A stretch of DNA of 64,000 nucleotides from G963667145 sp963667145 (GTDB lineage Bacteria > Cloacimonadota > Cloacimonadia > G963667145), in NCBI GenBank assembly GCA_963667145.1, contig OY762943.1, positions 124,001-188,000 of the forward strand. The letters are read 5' to 3'. The notes under the pieces were generated by a model. It was not told where the DNA came from and made no database searches. It saw nothing but the letters and a program-made list of their open reading frames with translations. Below, one piece after another: positions 52,830-62,175 of this stretch (position 1 is its first letter; every line of letters starts with the position of its first letter). The position numbers and the translations under genes were made by a program.

Positions 52830-54344
52830 TTGAAAAATTCTTTGGTTGAAATTTATTTAGAAACAGCAAAAAAATTTGGGAAAAAGACGGCTTTCGTCGA
52901 TTCTATGAGCGGCAAGGAACTAAGTTATTCCAAGTCTTTGGTGGCTGTGCTGATGCTCGCTAAGAAAATTGAAAAGCTGTCAGGAAAGAGAATAGGCGTG
53001 ATGATACCTACATCTCCAGGAGGAATGTTGGTTTCTATAGCTACTCTTATGGTGGGCAAAATTCCAGTTTTGATCAACTATTCGACTGGAGCGATTGCGA
53101 ACAGTCAATATGCTATCAAGAAGTGCAAGTTGGATGTTGTTATCACTTCCGAAAAACTTTTGCAAAAGTTGGAGATTGAGCCAATTGATAAGATGATAAT
53201 GGTGGAGAATATTCTTGGTTCTGTGTCTTTCTTTGATAAGCTCAAAGCTCTTTGGAAAAGCAAAAAATCACCCGAAAATATTTTGTCCGAATTTGCTAAA
53301 AGTGGTGGCGATGATTGGGCTGTAATGCTTCTGACGACTGGTAGCGAGTCCGAACCTAAGGTGGTTCCTCTTTCGCACAACAACATCGTTTCGCAATTGG
53401 TGGCTATACCAAAGATTTTGGATTTGACCGACAAAGACATCTTTTTGTCTTCACTTCCGCTGTTCCACAGTTTTGGATTTACCACTAACTTCTGGCTACC
53501 CATCTCCTTGGGTGCTACCATGGTAACTGTTGCGAATCCTTTGGATTACAAATTAGTTTGCCAAACAGTTCCCAAATACAGAATTTCCTTCATGACGGGA
53601 ACACCTGTATTCTTTAAGGCTTATTTGCCTAAATCTAATCCCGACACTTTTGCTACTGTACGCATAATGATTTGCGGTGCGGATAAACTGCCCGAAGGAG
53701 TTCGCAAGGCTTATTTCGATAAATTTGGCAAGGAGCTTTGTGAAGGTTACGGAGTGACCGAGGCTTCGCCTGTGATTAGCACCAACACGCACGATTATCA
53801 CAAACCAGGGAGCATTGGCAAGCAATTGCCCGGTGTGCAGGTTAAAGTTGTGGAAAGGGAATCTGATAAAGAGCTTCCAGTTGGGCAGGAAGGTAGGCTT
53901 TTGGTGAAAGGTGAGAATGTGATGAAAGGTTATCTCGTGGATGAAAAGCTGGATAAAAGTGCTTTGAATGATGGATGGTATGACACGGGAGATATTGCTA
54001 TTATTGATGAAGACGAATATATTTGGCACAGAGGCAGAGCCAAGCGATTTTTGAAAATCGGTGGAGAGATGGTTAGCTTGGTAGTGGTGGAGGAAGCTCT
54101 GCAAAAGTATTTTCCACCAGAAGTTACCTATTGTGCCGTGGAAGTTAGGCAGAAAGAAGGCAGCTCTTGTGTTGGATTGGCTGTAAATCAGGAGTGCAAA
54201 CTTTTGGACATTAAAAAATTCTTGAAAAAAAACGGTCTCAATTCTATCAGTTTGCCTTCCAAACTTTTTGTTTTGGACGAAATTCCCGTAATGGGCAGTG
54301 GCAAAGTTGACTTCAAGTCTGTGCAAGAGAGATGCAATAAGTAA
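52830..54344 (+). CDS. Aas-like acyl-ACP/acyl-CoA synthetase, paralog 1
   Basis: 504 residues, an AMP-binding adenylating enzyme. Motifs: LLTTGSESEPKVVPL (phosphate loop; Thr where the others have Ser), YGVTEASP, GWYDTGDIA, and the catalytic C-terminal Lys in GSGKVDF. GKIPVLINYSTGAI resembles the synthetase half of E. coli Aas, which recycles fatty acids onto ACP. There is no acyltransferase domain. TTG 52830 with GGGAG 5 bp upstream matches the start of the paralogs; ATG 52797 is an alternative. It is the first of four tandem copies. Confidence 0.8.
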   Translation: MKNSLVEIYLETAKKFGKKTAFVDSMSGKELSYSKSLVAVLMLAKKIEKLSGKRIGVMIPTSPGGMLVSIATLMVGKIPVLINYSTGAIANSQYAIKKCKLDVVITSEKLLQKLEIEPIDKMIMVENILGSVSFFDKLKALWKSKKSPENILSEFAKSGGDDWAVMLLTTGSESEPKVVPLSHNNIVSQLVAIPKILDLTDKDIFLSSLPLFHSFGFTTNFWLPISLGATMVTVANPLDYKLVCQTVPKYRISFMTGTPVFFKAYLPKSNPDTFATVRIMICGADKLPEGVRKAYFDKFGKELCEGYGVTEASPVISTNTHDYHKPGSIGKQLPGVQVKVVERESDKELPVGQEGRLLVKGENVMKGYLVDEKLDKSALNDGWYDTGDIAIIDEDEYIWHRGRAKRFLKIGGEMVSLVVVEEALQKYFPPEVTYCAVEVRQKEGSSCVGLAVNQECKLLDIKKFLKKNGLNSISLPSKLFVLDEIPVMGSGKVDFKSVQERCNK

Positions 54345-54416
54345 CAATTTGTGAAAGAGAAGTTAATTCAAAAATAGAAGATAATAGAAAAATGGATTGA
54401 GGGGGTTCTTGTACAA

Positions 54417-55940
54417 ATGGTTTTGCAAGAAATGTTTGTTGAGGTTGCCAAAAAGCAGAAAGATAAAACGGCTTTCATCGATGGAGTTGGTGGCAAAAAG
54501 ATTAGTTATAACAAGGCTTTGATAGCCAGCATCATCTTAAAAGATAAGATTTCTCTGTATGAAGAAAAAAATATTGGAATAATGATACCGACTTCAGGTG
54601 GCTGTATGATTGCTATGATAGCCACTCTGATGGCAGGCAAAGTTCCTGTGCTTATCAACTATTCTACTGGAGCTATCAAAAATTCCATATTCGCTCGCAA
54701 GAAATGTAATTTCGATTTGATTATCACTTCGTCCGCTCTTTTGAAAAAGTTGGAATTGGAACCGTTGCCGGGGATGATTTTTATCGAGGAGTTCGTTGAA
54801 AATATTTCGCTTTTTGCCAAGGTGAAAGCGGGTGTTATTTCCAAACTTTCCACGTCTTTCATAAAGCAGATGATACATATCGGTAGCGAGGATGAGATTG
54901 TGGCGATTTTGTTCACCTCTGGAAGTGAAAAAACTCCCAAGGCTGTTCCTCTGACGCACAAAAATATTTCACAGCAATTGGTTAGCATACCTCAGGTGTT
55001 GGAGATGGACGAAACGGAGATATTCCTCTCTTGTTTGCCTCTGTTCCATGTGTTTGGATTTACCACTATGTTTTGGCTTCCGATCTCTTTTGGATGCACG
55101 ATAGTTACACACCCTAATCCACTGGAATATAAAAAAATATGTAAGTCAATTGCTAAATACAAGGCGACCTATCTTGTGGCAACTCCGTCGTTTTTCAGGT
55201 CGTATTTGAGCAAGGCTGATGATGATACTTTTACCTCTTTGAGAGTGATGATTTCTGGTGCGGATAACCTGCCAGAAAATGTACGATTAGAGTACTTAAA
55301 CCGCTTTGGCAAGGAAGTTTGGCAAGGATACGGAGTGACGGAGGCTTCACCAGTGGTTTCCACAAATAATAAGCAATTTCACAAACCAGGGAGCTTGGGC
55401 AAGCCGTTGCCAGGTGTGGAGGTGAAGATTATCGGTATAGATTCTGGCGAGGAGTTGCCCGCTGGAAGCGAGGGGAAAATTATGCTCAAGGGTGAGAATG
55501 TTATGCAAGGATATTATCGTGATGTGGAGGAAACGAGCTATCACATGCATAACGGCTGGTACGATACGGGCGATATGGGTGTTTTGGATGAAGACGGATT
55601 TTTGTGGCATCGTGGCAGACTGAAAAGGTTCGTAAAAATTGGTGGAGAGATGGTCAGCATGGTAGCCGTGGAGAACGCTTTGCAAGATTTTTTCCCTGAT
55701 GATGTTCTATATTGCGTAGTGGAGCTGTTGGCTGCAAAAAAAGGTTCCGCACTTGCTATTGCGGTGACCAAACGGACAAATTTGAGTAAATTGAGAAATC
55801 ATCTGAATTCCAAGGGTTTTGCTGCTATTTATCTGCCTAAGAAGCAGATAGTGTTGAAAGAAATTCCTCTGATGGGTAGTGGCAAAGTTGATTTTAGAGG
55901 AGTTCAGAAAATTTGTGATGAACTGGAGCAAGTTAAATAG
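54417..55940 (+). CDS. Aas-like acyl-ACP/acyl-CoA synthetase, paralog 2
   Basis: 507 residues with LFTSGSEKTPKAVPLTHKNI, YGVTEASPVVSTN, GWYDTGDMG, RLKRFVKIGGEM and catalytic Lys in GSGKVDF. It is closest in overall form to paralogs 1 and 3. A 72 bp gap separates it from paralog 1, while paralog 3 begins 9 bp after its stop. The substrate is unknown; a fatty acid is likely. Confidence 0.8.
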   Translation: MVLQEMFVEVAKKQKDKTAFIDGVGGKKISYNKALIASIILKDKISLYEEKNIGIMIPTSGGCMIAMIATLMAGKVPVLINYSTGAIKNSIFARKKCNFDLIITSSALLKKLELEPLPGMIFIEEFVENISLFAKVKAGVISKLSTSFIKQMIHIGSEDEIVAILFTSGSEKTPKAVPLTHKNISQQLVSIPQVLEMDETEIFLSCLPLFHVFGFTTMFWLPISFGCTIVTHPNPLEYKKICKSIAKYKATYLVATPSFFRSYLSKADDDTFTSLRVMISGADNLPENVRLEYLNRFGKEVWQGYGVTEASPVVSTNNKQFHKPGSLGKPLPGVEVKIIGIDSGEELPAGSEGKIMLKGENVMQGYYRDVEETSYHMHNGWYDTGDMGVLDEDGFLWHRGRLKRFVKIGGEMVSMVAVENALQDFFPDDVLYCVVELLAAKKGSALAIAVTKRTNLSKLRNHLNSKGFAAIYLPKKQIVLKEIPLMGSGKVDFRGVQKICDELEQVK

Positions 55941-55949
55941 GTGATAGAT

Positions 55950-57479
55950 ATGAAAAATTATGAATTGTTGGCAGGAAAATTTGTTGAGATTGCCAAGCGT
56001 TATCCGAATAAAGTGGCATTTGTGGACGGCGTAAGAGGACAAGAATTTACTTACGGCAGAGCTTTGATAGCTGTGCTTTTGCTAAAGAAGAAATTTAAAG
56101 GCTTCGAACAAAAAAAGATTGGTATGATGGTTCCCACTTCGGGTGGAGCAATCATCGCTCTTATCGCTGCTTTGGCTGCTGGCAAGACTTCGGTGATGAT
56201 CAACTATTCTACGGGAATCATCAAAAATTGCCAATATGCCAAGGAGAAGTGTGGTGTTGAGCTTGTTTTGACTTCTAAAAAACTTTTGGAAAAACTCAAC
56301 GTGGAGCCGACAAAACATATGGTTTTCTTGGAAGATATTTTTGTTTCACTTTCCTCACTGGACAAAGCCGTCGCTTTTGCAAAATCCAAACTTCCGGTTT
56401 TTTGTCTAAAGGCTTCGTTCAATAAGCTTAAACTGGAAGACACCTGTGTGATGTTGTTCACATCGGGGAGCGAGAAAGAGCCGAAGTGTGTGCCAATCAG
56501 TCAAAAGAATGTGTTGAGCCAGCTTAATTCATATCCTCATTACATTCCGATGATGATGGAAGATGTTGTGATGGCGAATTTGCCTTTGTTTCACGTGTTC
56601 GGCTACACAGTTTTGCTGTGGTATGGAGTTTACTACGGAGCCACTTTGGTTACACATCCCAATCCTTTGGAATTTAAAACTTTGTGTGAAATATTTGAAA
56701 AATATAAAGTTACTTTCACTATGGGAACACCAAATATGTTCAGTTCTTATTTGCGATATGCCAACGAGCGGACTTTTGCACATATCAGGACGATGATAGC
56801 GGGAGCGGACAAATTGGGTAACAAAACCAAGAATGAGTATAGGGAACGCTTTGGTGTGGAGCTTTTTGAAGGTTACGGAGTGACTGAGGCGTCGCCAGTT
56901 ATCAGCACGAATATTCCAGGGCATGACAAACCAGGTTCCGTGGGTAGAGCGTTGCCAGGTGTTGAGGTGAAAATTGTGGATGACCGCACCAGAGAGACTT
57001 TGCCTAATGGTAAAGAAGGAAAAATTCTCGTGCGAGGCGAAAATGTGATTAGCGGATACTACAACGATGTGGAAGAAAGCTCTCTGCGTTTTTGTGGTGG
57101 CTGGTATGATACTGGAGATATGGGAATTTTGGATAATGACGGCTATCTTTGGCATAGAGGCAGATTGCGTCGCTTTGTGAAAGTTGGAGGAGAGATGGTC
57201 AGTCTTGCGGCTATTGAGGAATCTTTGGGCAAAATTTTCCCCGAAGGTTTGCAATATTGCATGGTTGGTTTGCCCGATGACAAAAAGGGAGCAAGGCTCA
57301 TTTTGGTCACCAATGGGAAAGTTAGTAGGAGTGAGGTAATCACTCAGCTCACGGAAGACGGATTTTCCAAAATATATTTCCCCAAAAAATTCCAAGTTGC
57401 TGAGGAGTTGCCGATTATGGGTAACGGAAAAATAAATTTTAGAGCAGTGGAGCAGATGGCACTGGATGCGGAGAGCTAA
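55950..57479 (+). CDS. Aas-like acyl-ACP/acyl-CoA synthetase, paralog 3
   Basis: 509 residues. Motifs are LFTSGSEKEPKCVPISQKNV, YGVTEASPVIST, GWYDTGDMG, and GNGKINF with the catalytic Lys. The neighbours read GSGKVDF, so this copy is the most altered at the C-terminal loop. ATG 55950 is preceded by AGGTGAT. Its stop overlaps the next start (TAATG). Confidence 0.8.
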   Translation: MKNYELLAGKFVEIAKRYPNKVAFVDGVRGQEFTYGRALIAVLLLKKKFKGFEQKKIGMMVPTSGGAIIALIAALAAGKTSVMINYSTGIIKNCQYAKEKCGVELVLTSKKLLEKLNVEPTKHMVFLEDIFVSLSSLDKAVAFAKSKLPVFCLKASFNKLKLEDTCVMLFTSGSEKEPKCVPISQKNVLSQLNSYPHYIPMMMEDVVMANLPLFHVFGYTVLLWYGVYYGATLVTHPNPLEFKTLCEIFEKYKVTFTMGTPNMFSSYLRYANERTFAHIRTMIAGADKLGNKTKNEYRERFGVELFEGYGVTEASPVISTNIPGHDKPGSVGRALPGVEVKIVDDRTRETLPNGKEGKILVRGENVISGYYNDVEESSLRFCGGWYDTGDMGILDNDGYLWHRGRLRRFVKVGGEMVSLAAIEESLGKIFPEGLQYCMVGLPDDKKGARLILVTNGKVSRSEVITQLTEDGFSKIYFPKKFQVAEELPIMGNGKINFRAVEQMALDAES

Positions 57480-59047
57480 TGAATGTTTTGTTAAATTTTG
57501 TAAAAAATGCCAAACTACAAGGAAAGAAATCTGTCTTTGTAGATGGAGTATCAGGTAACAAAGTTTCTTACAGCAAAGCACTGGTAGCGATGCTACTTCT
57601 GAGAGGGAAATTCAAAGATTATTCAGGCAAAAATGTCGGAGTGTTAGTCCCCACATCTTCAGGGGCAATGCTTTCTATGTTGGCTTTGTTGGCTTGTGGC
57701 AAAACGCCTGTGATGATAAATTACACATCGGGAGCGAAAAGAAATTGCGAACACGCCAAGGTTCGTTGCGATGTAAAGCGAATAATCACCGCACAGGCTT
57801 TGCTTACAAAATTGGGTGTAAAAAAGACAGACGATATGGAATTGCTAGAGACTATGTTCAAAAAGTTTTCTCTTTTTGCAAAACTTAAAGCAGTTTTCCT
57901 TTCCAAACTTCCGTATAACATCTTGAAAAATGTGTTGTATAGTGCCGACGAGAACGAAGATAACATAATTTTACTTTTTACATCGGGAAGCGAAAACGCT
58001 CCCAAGGCTGTACCCATAACGAACAAAAATGTCGAGGGGCAAATCTTAAACACGGTGAAGTGCTACGATTTGACGAGCAAAGACAGATTTTTGGCGACGT
58101 TGCCTCTGTTTCATGTTTTCGGGTTTCAGGGAAATTTTTGCATTCCGCTTTATCTCGGGGCAACCATTATAACTCACAGCAATCCTTTGGATTACAAGAT
58201 GATTTGCAATTCTATCAAGGAGCACAAAGCCTCTTTTATGTTGGGAACTCCCACTTTTTACGCTGCGTATTTGCGAAAATGTAGTCCCGACACATTCAAA
58301 TCTGTGAAAGTTGCTATAAGCGGTGCGGATCGTTTGCCCAAGGAGTTGCACAAAAAATATTTGGATGAACACAATCTATTTTTGATAGAAGGCTATGGAA
58401 CGACGGAAACTAGCCCAATTCTTTCCAACAATAGGTTTGAAGATTATCGACTTGGGAGCGTGGGAAAGCCATTCCCAGGTGTGGAATTCAAGATTGTTGA
58501 TATTTATTCTGGCGAAGAGATGGAAGCTGGAGGAACGGGGAAGATTTTGGTGAAGGGCGAGAACGTGATGAAAGGCTATTACAACGATGTGGAAACCACG
58601 GACTTGCATTTTCGCTATGGCTGGTATGACACGGGCGATATGGGATGTTTTGACGAAGACGGATTTTTGTGGTTAAAGGGGCGACTGAGACGATTTGTGA
58701 AGATAGGTGGAGAGATGGTCAGCTTGGTGGCTATTGAGGACGTTTTGGAAGAGTTTTTTAAAGGCGAAGAAATTGTGTTTTGTGCGGTGGACATTCCCAA
58801 CGAAAAAAAAGGTGCTGAAATTGCTTTAGCAACAACGCAGAAGATTGACACCATCAAGATGAAAAAATGGGTAAAAGCAAATCTTAACGACATTTCTGTT
58901 CCGAAAAGTGTTTTTGTGTTGAAGCGGATACCGCTTTTGGGAAGTGGCAAAGTCGATTTTCGCAAAGTGGAACGTGTTTGCCGAATTTTTTCTCAGCAAA
59001 GGTCTATTTTGGGAAATATTGCCAACGAAATCGGCATTATCAGTTAG
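57479..59047 (+). CDS. Aas-like acyl-ACP/acyl-CoA synthetase, paralog 4
   Basis: 522 residues. Motifs are LFTSGSENAPKAVPITNKNV, YGTTETSPILSNN (changed from YGVTEASP), GWYDTGDMG, GRLRRFVKIGGEM and GSGKVDF. It has a longer C-terminal tail (about 20 residues) than its three siblings. It overlaps paralog 3 by one base, so the last three genes are a tight unit. Confidence 0.8.
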   Translation: MNVLLNFVKNAKLQGKKSVFVDGVSGNKVSYSKALVAMLLLRGKFKDYSGKNVGVLVPTSSGAMLSMLALLACGKTPVMINYTSGAKRNCEHAKVRCDVKRIITAQALLTKLGVKKTDDMELLETMFKKFSLFAKLKAVFLSKLPYNILKNVLYSADENEDNIILLFTSGSENAPKAVPITNKNVEGQILNTVKCYDLTSKDRFLATLPLFHVFGFQGNFCIPLYLGATIITHSNPLDYKMICNSIKEHKASFMLGTPTFYAAYLRKCSPDTFKSVKVAISGADRLPKELHKKYLDEHNLFLIEGYGTTETSPILSNNRFEDYRLGSVGKPFPGVEFKIVDIYSGEEMEAGGTGKILVKGENVMKGYYNDVETTDLHFRYGWYDTGDMGCFDEDGFLWLKGRLRRFVKIGGEMVSLVAIEDVLEEFFKGEEIVFCAVDIPNEKKGAEIALATTQKIDTIKMKKWVKANLNDISVPKSVFVLKRIPLLGSGKVDFRKVERVCRIFSQQRSILGNIANEIGIIS

Positions 59048-59083
59048 AGAGAGGATTTGCCATTGAACTGCACAGGGAGAAGT

Positions 59084-59614
59084 ATGGAGATAGAAGCAAG
59101 TTTGTATAGCGAGGACAAATTTTGTTTGCGTTGTGGCACTAAGCTCGAAATCAAAAAAGATAGGGAAGACAAGGTGCGACCGATTTGTCCCAATTGCGGT
59201 TGGATAAGATATTTGAATCCCGTGCCTGCTTCCGCGTGTTTGATTTTCAATGGCAAAGGTGAAATTTGCATTATCCGAAGAAGATTTGAGCCTTCTGCTG
59301 GTAAGTGGGCACTTCCTTCAGGCTACATCGAGATAAACCAAACACCTGTTGAAACTGCTGTGGAGGAGATGCTGGAGGAAACGGGATTGAGTGGAGAAGT
59401 AGGGGAGTATTTAGGCTATTTTGTGGACAGTTCACCGATTTACCATCGGATAATTTCTTTTGGATTTATTATGAAAAACTGGACGGGCAAGCCAGCTGCG
59501 GGAGACGATGCTACCGACATTAAATTTGTTCCGATAGATTCTGATTTTGGTTTCATTCCCTTTTCTTCTCATCGGCATTTTATAGATTGTTACAAGAAAA
59601 TACATAAGATTTAG
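59084..59614 (+). CDS. Nudix hydrolase with zinc ribbon
   Basis: 176 residues. A four-Cys zinc ribbon (CLRCG, CPNCG; about 14-45) precedes a Nudix domain, the order seen in NudC-like and related hydrolases. The Nudix box reads GYIEINQTPVETAVEEMLEE followed by TGL: the first Glu is Gln and the Arg of REUxEE is Glu, while the metal-binding EE pair is kept. Activity is therefore likely but altered. ATG 59084 follows GGGAGA; TTG 59057 would add nine residues. Confidence 0.78.
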   Translation: MEIEASLYSEDKFCLRCGTKLEIKKDREDKVRPICPNCGWIRYLNPVPASACLIFNGKGEICIIRRRFEPSAGKWALPSGYIEINQTPVETAVEEMLEETGLSGEVGEYLGYFVDSSPIYHRIISFGFIMKNWTGKPAAGDDATDIKFVPIDSDFGFIPFSSHRHFIDCYKKIHKI

Positions 59615-59625
59615 AGGGAGGAAAG

Positions 59626-60855
59626 TTGCAAAAATTAGAGTTGTTTTTCGATTTGTTTTTGCAGAAAATACAAGCTTTCGTTTCTGATTACAGCAATTTT
59701 TATCAAATTTTTGTTTTTTTGTGCGTTTTTGTTTTCAGCTTTGTTCTGACGAAAGTTTTTTTGCAGACCTTCAAAAAAAGTAAAGTTGCGAAAAAGCATG
59801 AAAAGCTTTTATCCACTTTCAACGTAATTTTTTTTCCATTTGTAACGATATTAGTGTTGGCGGTTGCTTACCTAATTAGTGTAAGATTTTTTTCCCATTC
59901 GTATGTTCTACTAATTTTTTTCAAATTGTGTTTGTTGTGGTTGGTGATTAGAGTTATAAAAATTTTCCCCAACAACAACATTTTTTTCACGATTATTTCT
60001 TTTTCTATCATCAGTTTAGCTGTGCTTTCCATCTTGGATGTTGACCAAAAATTACTCACTTTCCAATTGGGAAAATTTTCGATTAGCCTTTACGATTTTT
60101 TCAAAAGCCTCGGATTGTTTTGCTTTTTCATTTGGCTGTTTTTCCAGATAAATCGTCGTGTTGAAAGATTTATTCATAAGCAGTGGAATTTGCCACCAAA
60201 TTCTAAAGAACTTCTGGTAAAAGTCTGCAATATAATTATAATTTTGGTGTTTTCCTTGGTTGCTCTGAACATCTTGGGGCTTGATTTAACGCGATTCGCA
60301 TTTTTGACGGGAGCTATCGGTATCGGTGTTGGTTTTGGACTAAAAAGTATTCTTGCCAATTTCGTCAGTGGATTTATTTTGCTTATGGATAAGACTATCG
60401 AAAAAGGTTCGGTTGTTGAAATTGAGGATATTTCAGGAATTATCACCAGTATCGGCGTTAGAAGCACGATTGTGAAGAGCTTTGATGGCAAAGAAATTCT
60501 TATCCCCAATGAAAAATTTATCAGTGATAAGGTTGTTAATCTGACACTTTCCGACAGGCAAATTCGTTTTAAGGCGAAAATTGGTGTTAGCTACAAATCA
60601 GAACCGAGTGAGGTTAAAAAGATTTTGCAGGAAGTTTTGGATAAAAATTCTTTTGTGTCGATGAACCCGAAGCCAAAAGTTTATTTGTCTGAATTTGGAG
60701 ACAGTTCTGTAAATTTTACGGTTTTCTTTTGGGTGCATGACATTTCTGGTGAGATTCATCAGGCGAGGGAGCAAGTGCTTTTGGACATTTGGCAGGCACT
60801 CAAAGACAACAACATTGAGATTCCGTATCCTCAAATCGATGTGCATCAGAGATAG
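59626..60855 (+). CDS. MscS-family mechanosensitive channel
   Basis: 409 residues. About four or five N-terminal membrane helices (20-220) lead to the pore helix GAIGIGVGFGLKSILANFVSG, then the beta domain with EKGSVVEIEDISGIITSIG and PNEKFISDKVVN. It opens under membrane tension to release solutes. TTG 59626 follows GGGAGGAAAG. The N-terminal part is longer than that of E. coli MscS. Confidence 0.9.
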   Translation: MQKLELFFDLFLQKIQAFVSDYSNFYQIFVFLCVFVFSFVLTKVFLQTFKKSKVAKKHEKLLSTFNVIFFPFVTILVLAVAYLISVRFFSHSYVLLIFFKLCLLWLVIRVIKIFPNNNIFFTIISFSIISLAVLSILDVDQKLLTFQLGKFSISLYDFFKSLGLFCFFIWLFFQINRRVERFIHKQWNLPPNSKELLVKVCNIIIILVFSLVALNILGLDLTRFAFLTGAIGIGVGFGLKSILANFVSGFILLMDKTIEKGSVVEIEDISGIITSIGVRSTIVKSFDGKEILIPNEKFISDKVVNLTLSDRQIRFKAKIGVSYKSEPSEVKKILQEVLDKNSFVSMNPKPKVYLSEFGDSSVNFTVFFWVHDISGEIHQAREQVLLDIWQALKDNNIEIPYPQIDVHQR

Positions 60856-60864
60856 AGAGGTCTT

Positions 60865-62094
60865 ATGTTGAAAATCGTGATATTGTCTATTGGCAATGAG
60901 CTTTTGATGGGCAAGACTGTTAATACAAACCTTACTTTTCTGGGTGAGAAGTTGACCGAGCTTGGCTACGAAGTTGTTGCGAATTTGGTCTGCAGGGACA
61001 AGAAAGACGAAATTTCTAAAATGCTGGATTACTCTTATAGCATCGCTTCTGTGGTGCTGTGTACTGGTGGACTGGGACCTACCGACGATGACATTACCAG
61101 AGGAGCGATTTCCGAATATTTTGGCAGAAGATTGCTTTTTGATGATAAAATTTGGACGCAAATTAGCGATGTTTATGTGAACTACACAGGGCAAATTCCA
61201 CCTGAGAATAATAAAGCTCAAGCCCTTGTCCCCGAAGGCTTCAACGTTTTTCCTAATGAGGTTGGGACTGCACCTGCTTTGTATAAGGTAGATGGAGAGA
61301 AAAAGATTTTTCTTCTGCCTGGAGTTCCTTCGGAAATGAAATTTTTTATGGAATCTCTTGTTTTGCCAGAAATTAAACTCATCTCGCCACCTCGAAAATT
61401 TTATATGAAATCGGTGCAAATGTTTGGATTGCCAGAGGCTTTGATAGCAGAAAAGATGGAAAACGTCACTATCAAAAATGGCGTCAACTTAGCTTACTTG
61501 CCACAAGGTGGTTCGGTTATTTTGCGAGTATATGGAGACGATTTTGCAGGTTGTGATGAGTTATTGGGTGTGATTAAAAAAAAGTTTTCCGAGAACATTG
61601 TAGGCATCGGAGAACAAAATCTGTTTGCTTCTTTGCACAATAAGTTAGTCGATAGCGGGTTGACTTTTGCGATGGCAGAATCATGCACAGGAGGACTTTT
61701 TTCGTCTTCCGTTGTGAATAATTCGGGAAGTTCTGCATATTTTGTCGGTGGTGTTGTCAGTTATAGCAACGAGATAAAAAGGGATGTTTTGGGAGTTGAC
61801 GAGCATCTTTTGCAGACCAAAGGTGCTGTTAGCAGGGAAGTTGCGGAAGCAATGGCTCGGGGAGTAGCCAATAAGTTTGGGGCTAATCTCGCTGGAACAA
61901 TAACTGGTGTAGCTGGTCCTGAAGGCGGTTCTGAGGAAAAGCCCGTTGGACTGGTTTGGTTTGCCATTTTTCATAAAGGCGAAGTGTTTTCTTTCAGCAG
62001 AAATCTTAAGGGAGACAGAAGTAGCATACGAACTTTTGCCTCCAATTTTTTAGTGGGGAAACTTCTTGTGTATTTGAATGAGAAGATGCGATGA
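60865..62094 (+). CDS. cinA: CinA: MoCF-like domain plus NMN deamidase domain
   Basis: 409 residues, full length. Residues 1-170 form the MoCF-like COG1058 domain (ILSIGNELLMG, CTGGLGPTDDDITR), and about 250-405 form the PncC nicotinamide-nucleotide amidase domain (AMAESCTGGLFSS, GVAGPEGG). It salvages pyridine nucleotides. It starts with ATG after GAGGTCTT. The molybdenum hydroxylase operon follows, but the MoCF-like domain here is not a sign of molybdopterin synthesis. Confidence 0.93.
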   Translation: MLKIVILSIGNELLMGKTVNTNLTFLGEKLTELGYEVVANLVCRDKKDEISKMLDYSYSIASVVLCTGGLGPTDDDITRGAISEYFGRRLLFDDKIWTQISDVYVNYTGQIPPENNKAQALVPEGFNVFPNEVGTAPALYKVDGEKKIFLLPGVPSEMKFFMESLVLPEIKLISPPRKFYMKSVQMFGLPEALIAEKMENVTIKNGVNLAYLPQGGSVILRVYGDDFAGCDELLGVIKKKFSENIVGIGEQNLFASLHNKLVDSGLTFAMAESCTGGLFSSSVVNNSGSSAYFVGGVVSYSNEIKRDVLGVDEHLLQTKGAVSREVAEAMARGVANKFGANLAGTITGVAGPEGGSEEKPVGLVWFAIFHKGEVFSFSRNLKGDRSSIRTFASNFLVGKLLVYLNEKMR

Positions 62095-62116
62095 AATTTA
62101 CTGAAGAATAAAAGAA

Positions 62117-62145
62117 TTGACACATTTTTCAGTTAATCTTATTGA
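62117..62145 (+). promoter_or_regulatory. Probable promoter of the xanthine dehydrogenase operon
   Basis: TTGACA at 62117-62122 and TATTGA at 62140-62145 with a 17 bp spacer, 31 bp before the start codon. This is the best sigma70-like pair I see in the window. Confidence 0.5.
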
Positions 62146-62175
62146 TACAACATATTAAAATTTTTGGAGGATTGG

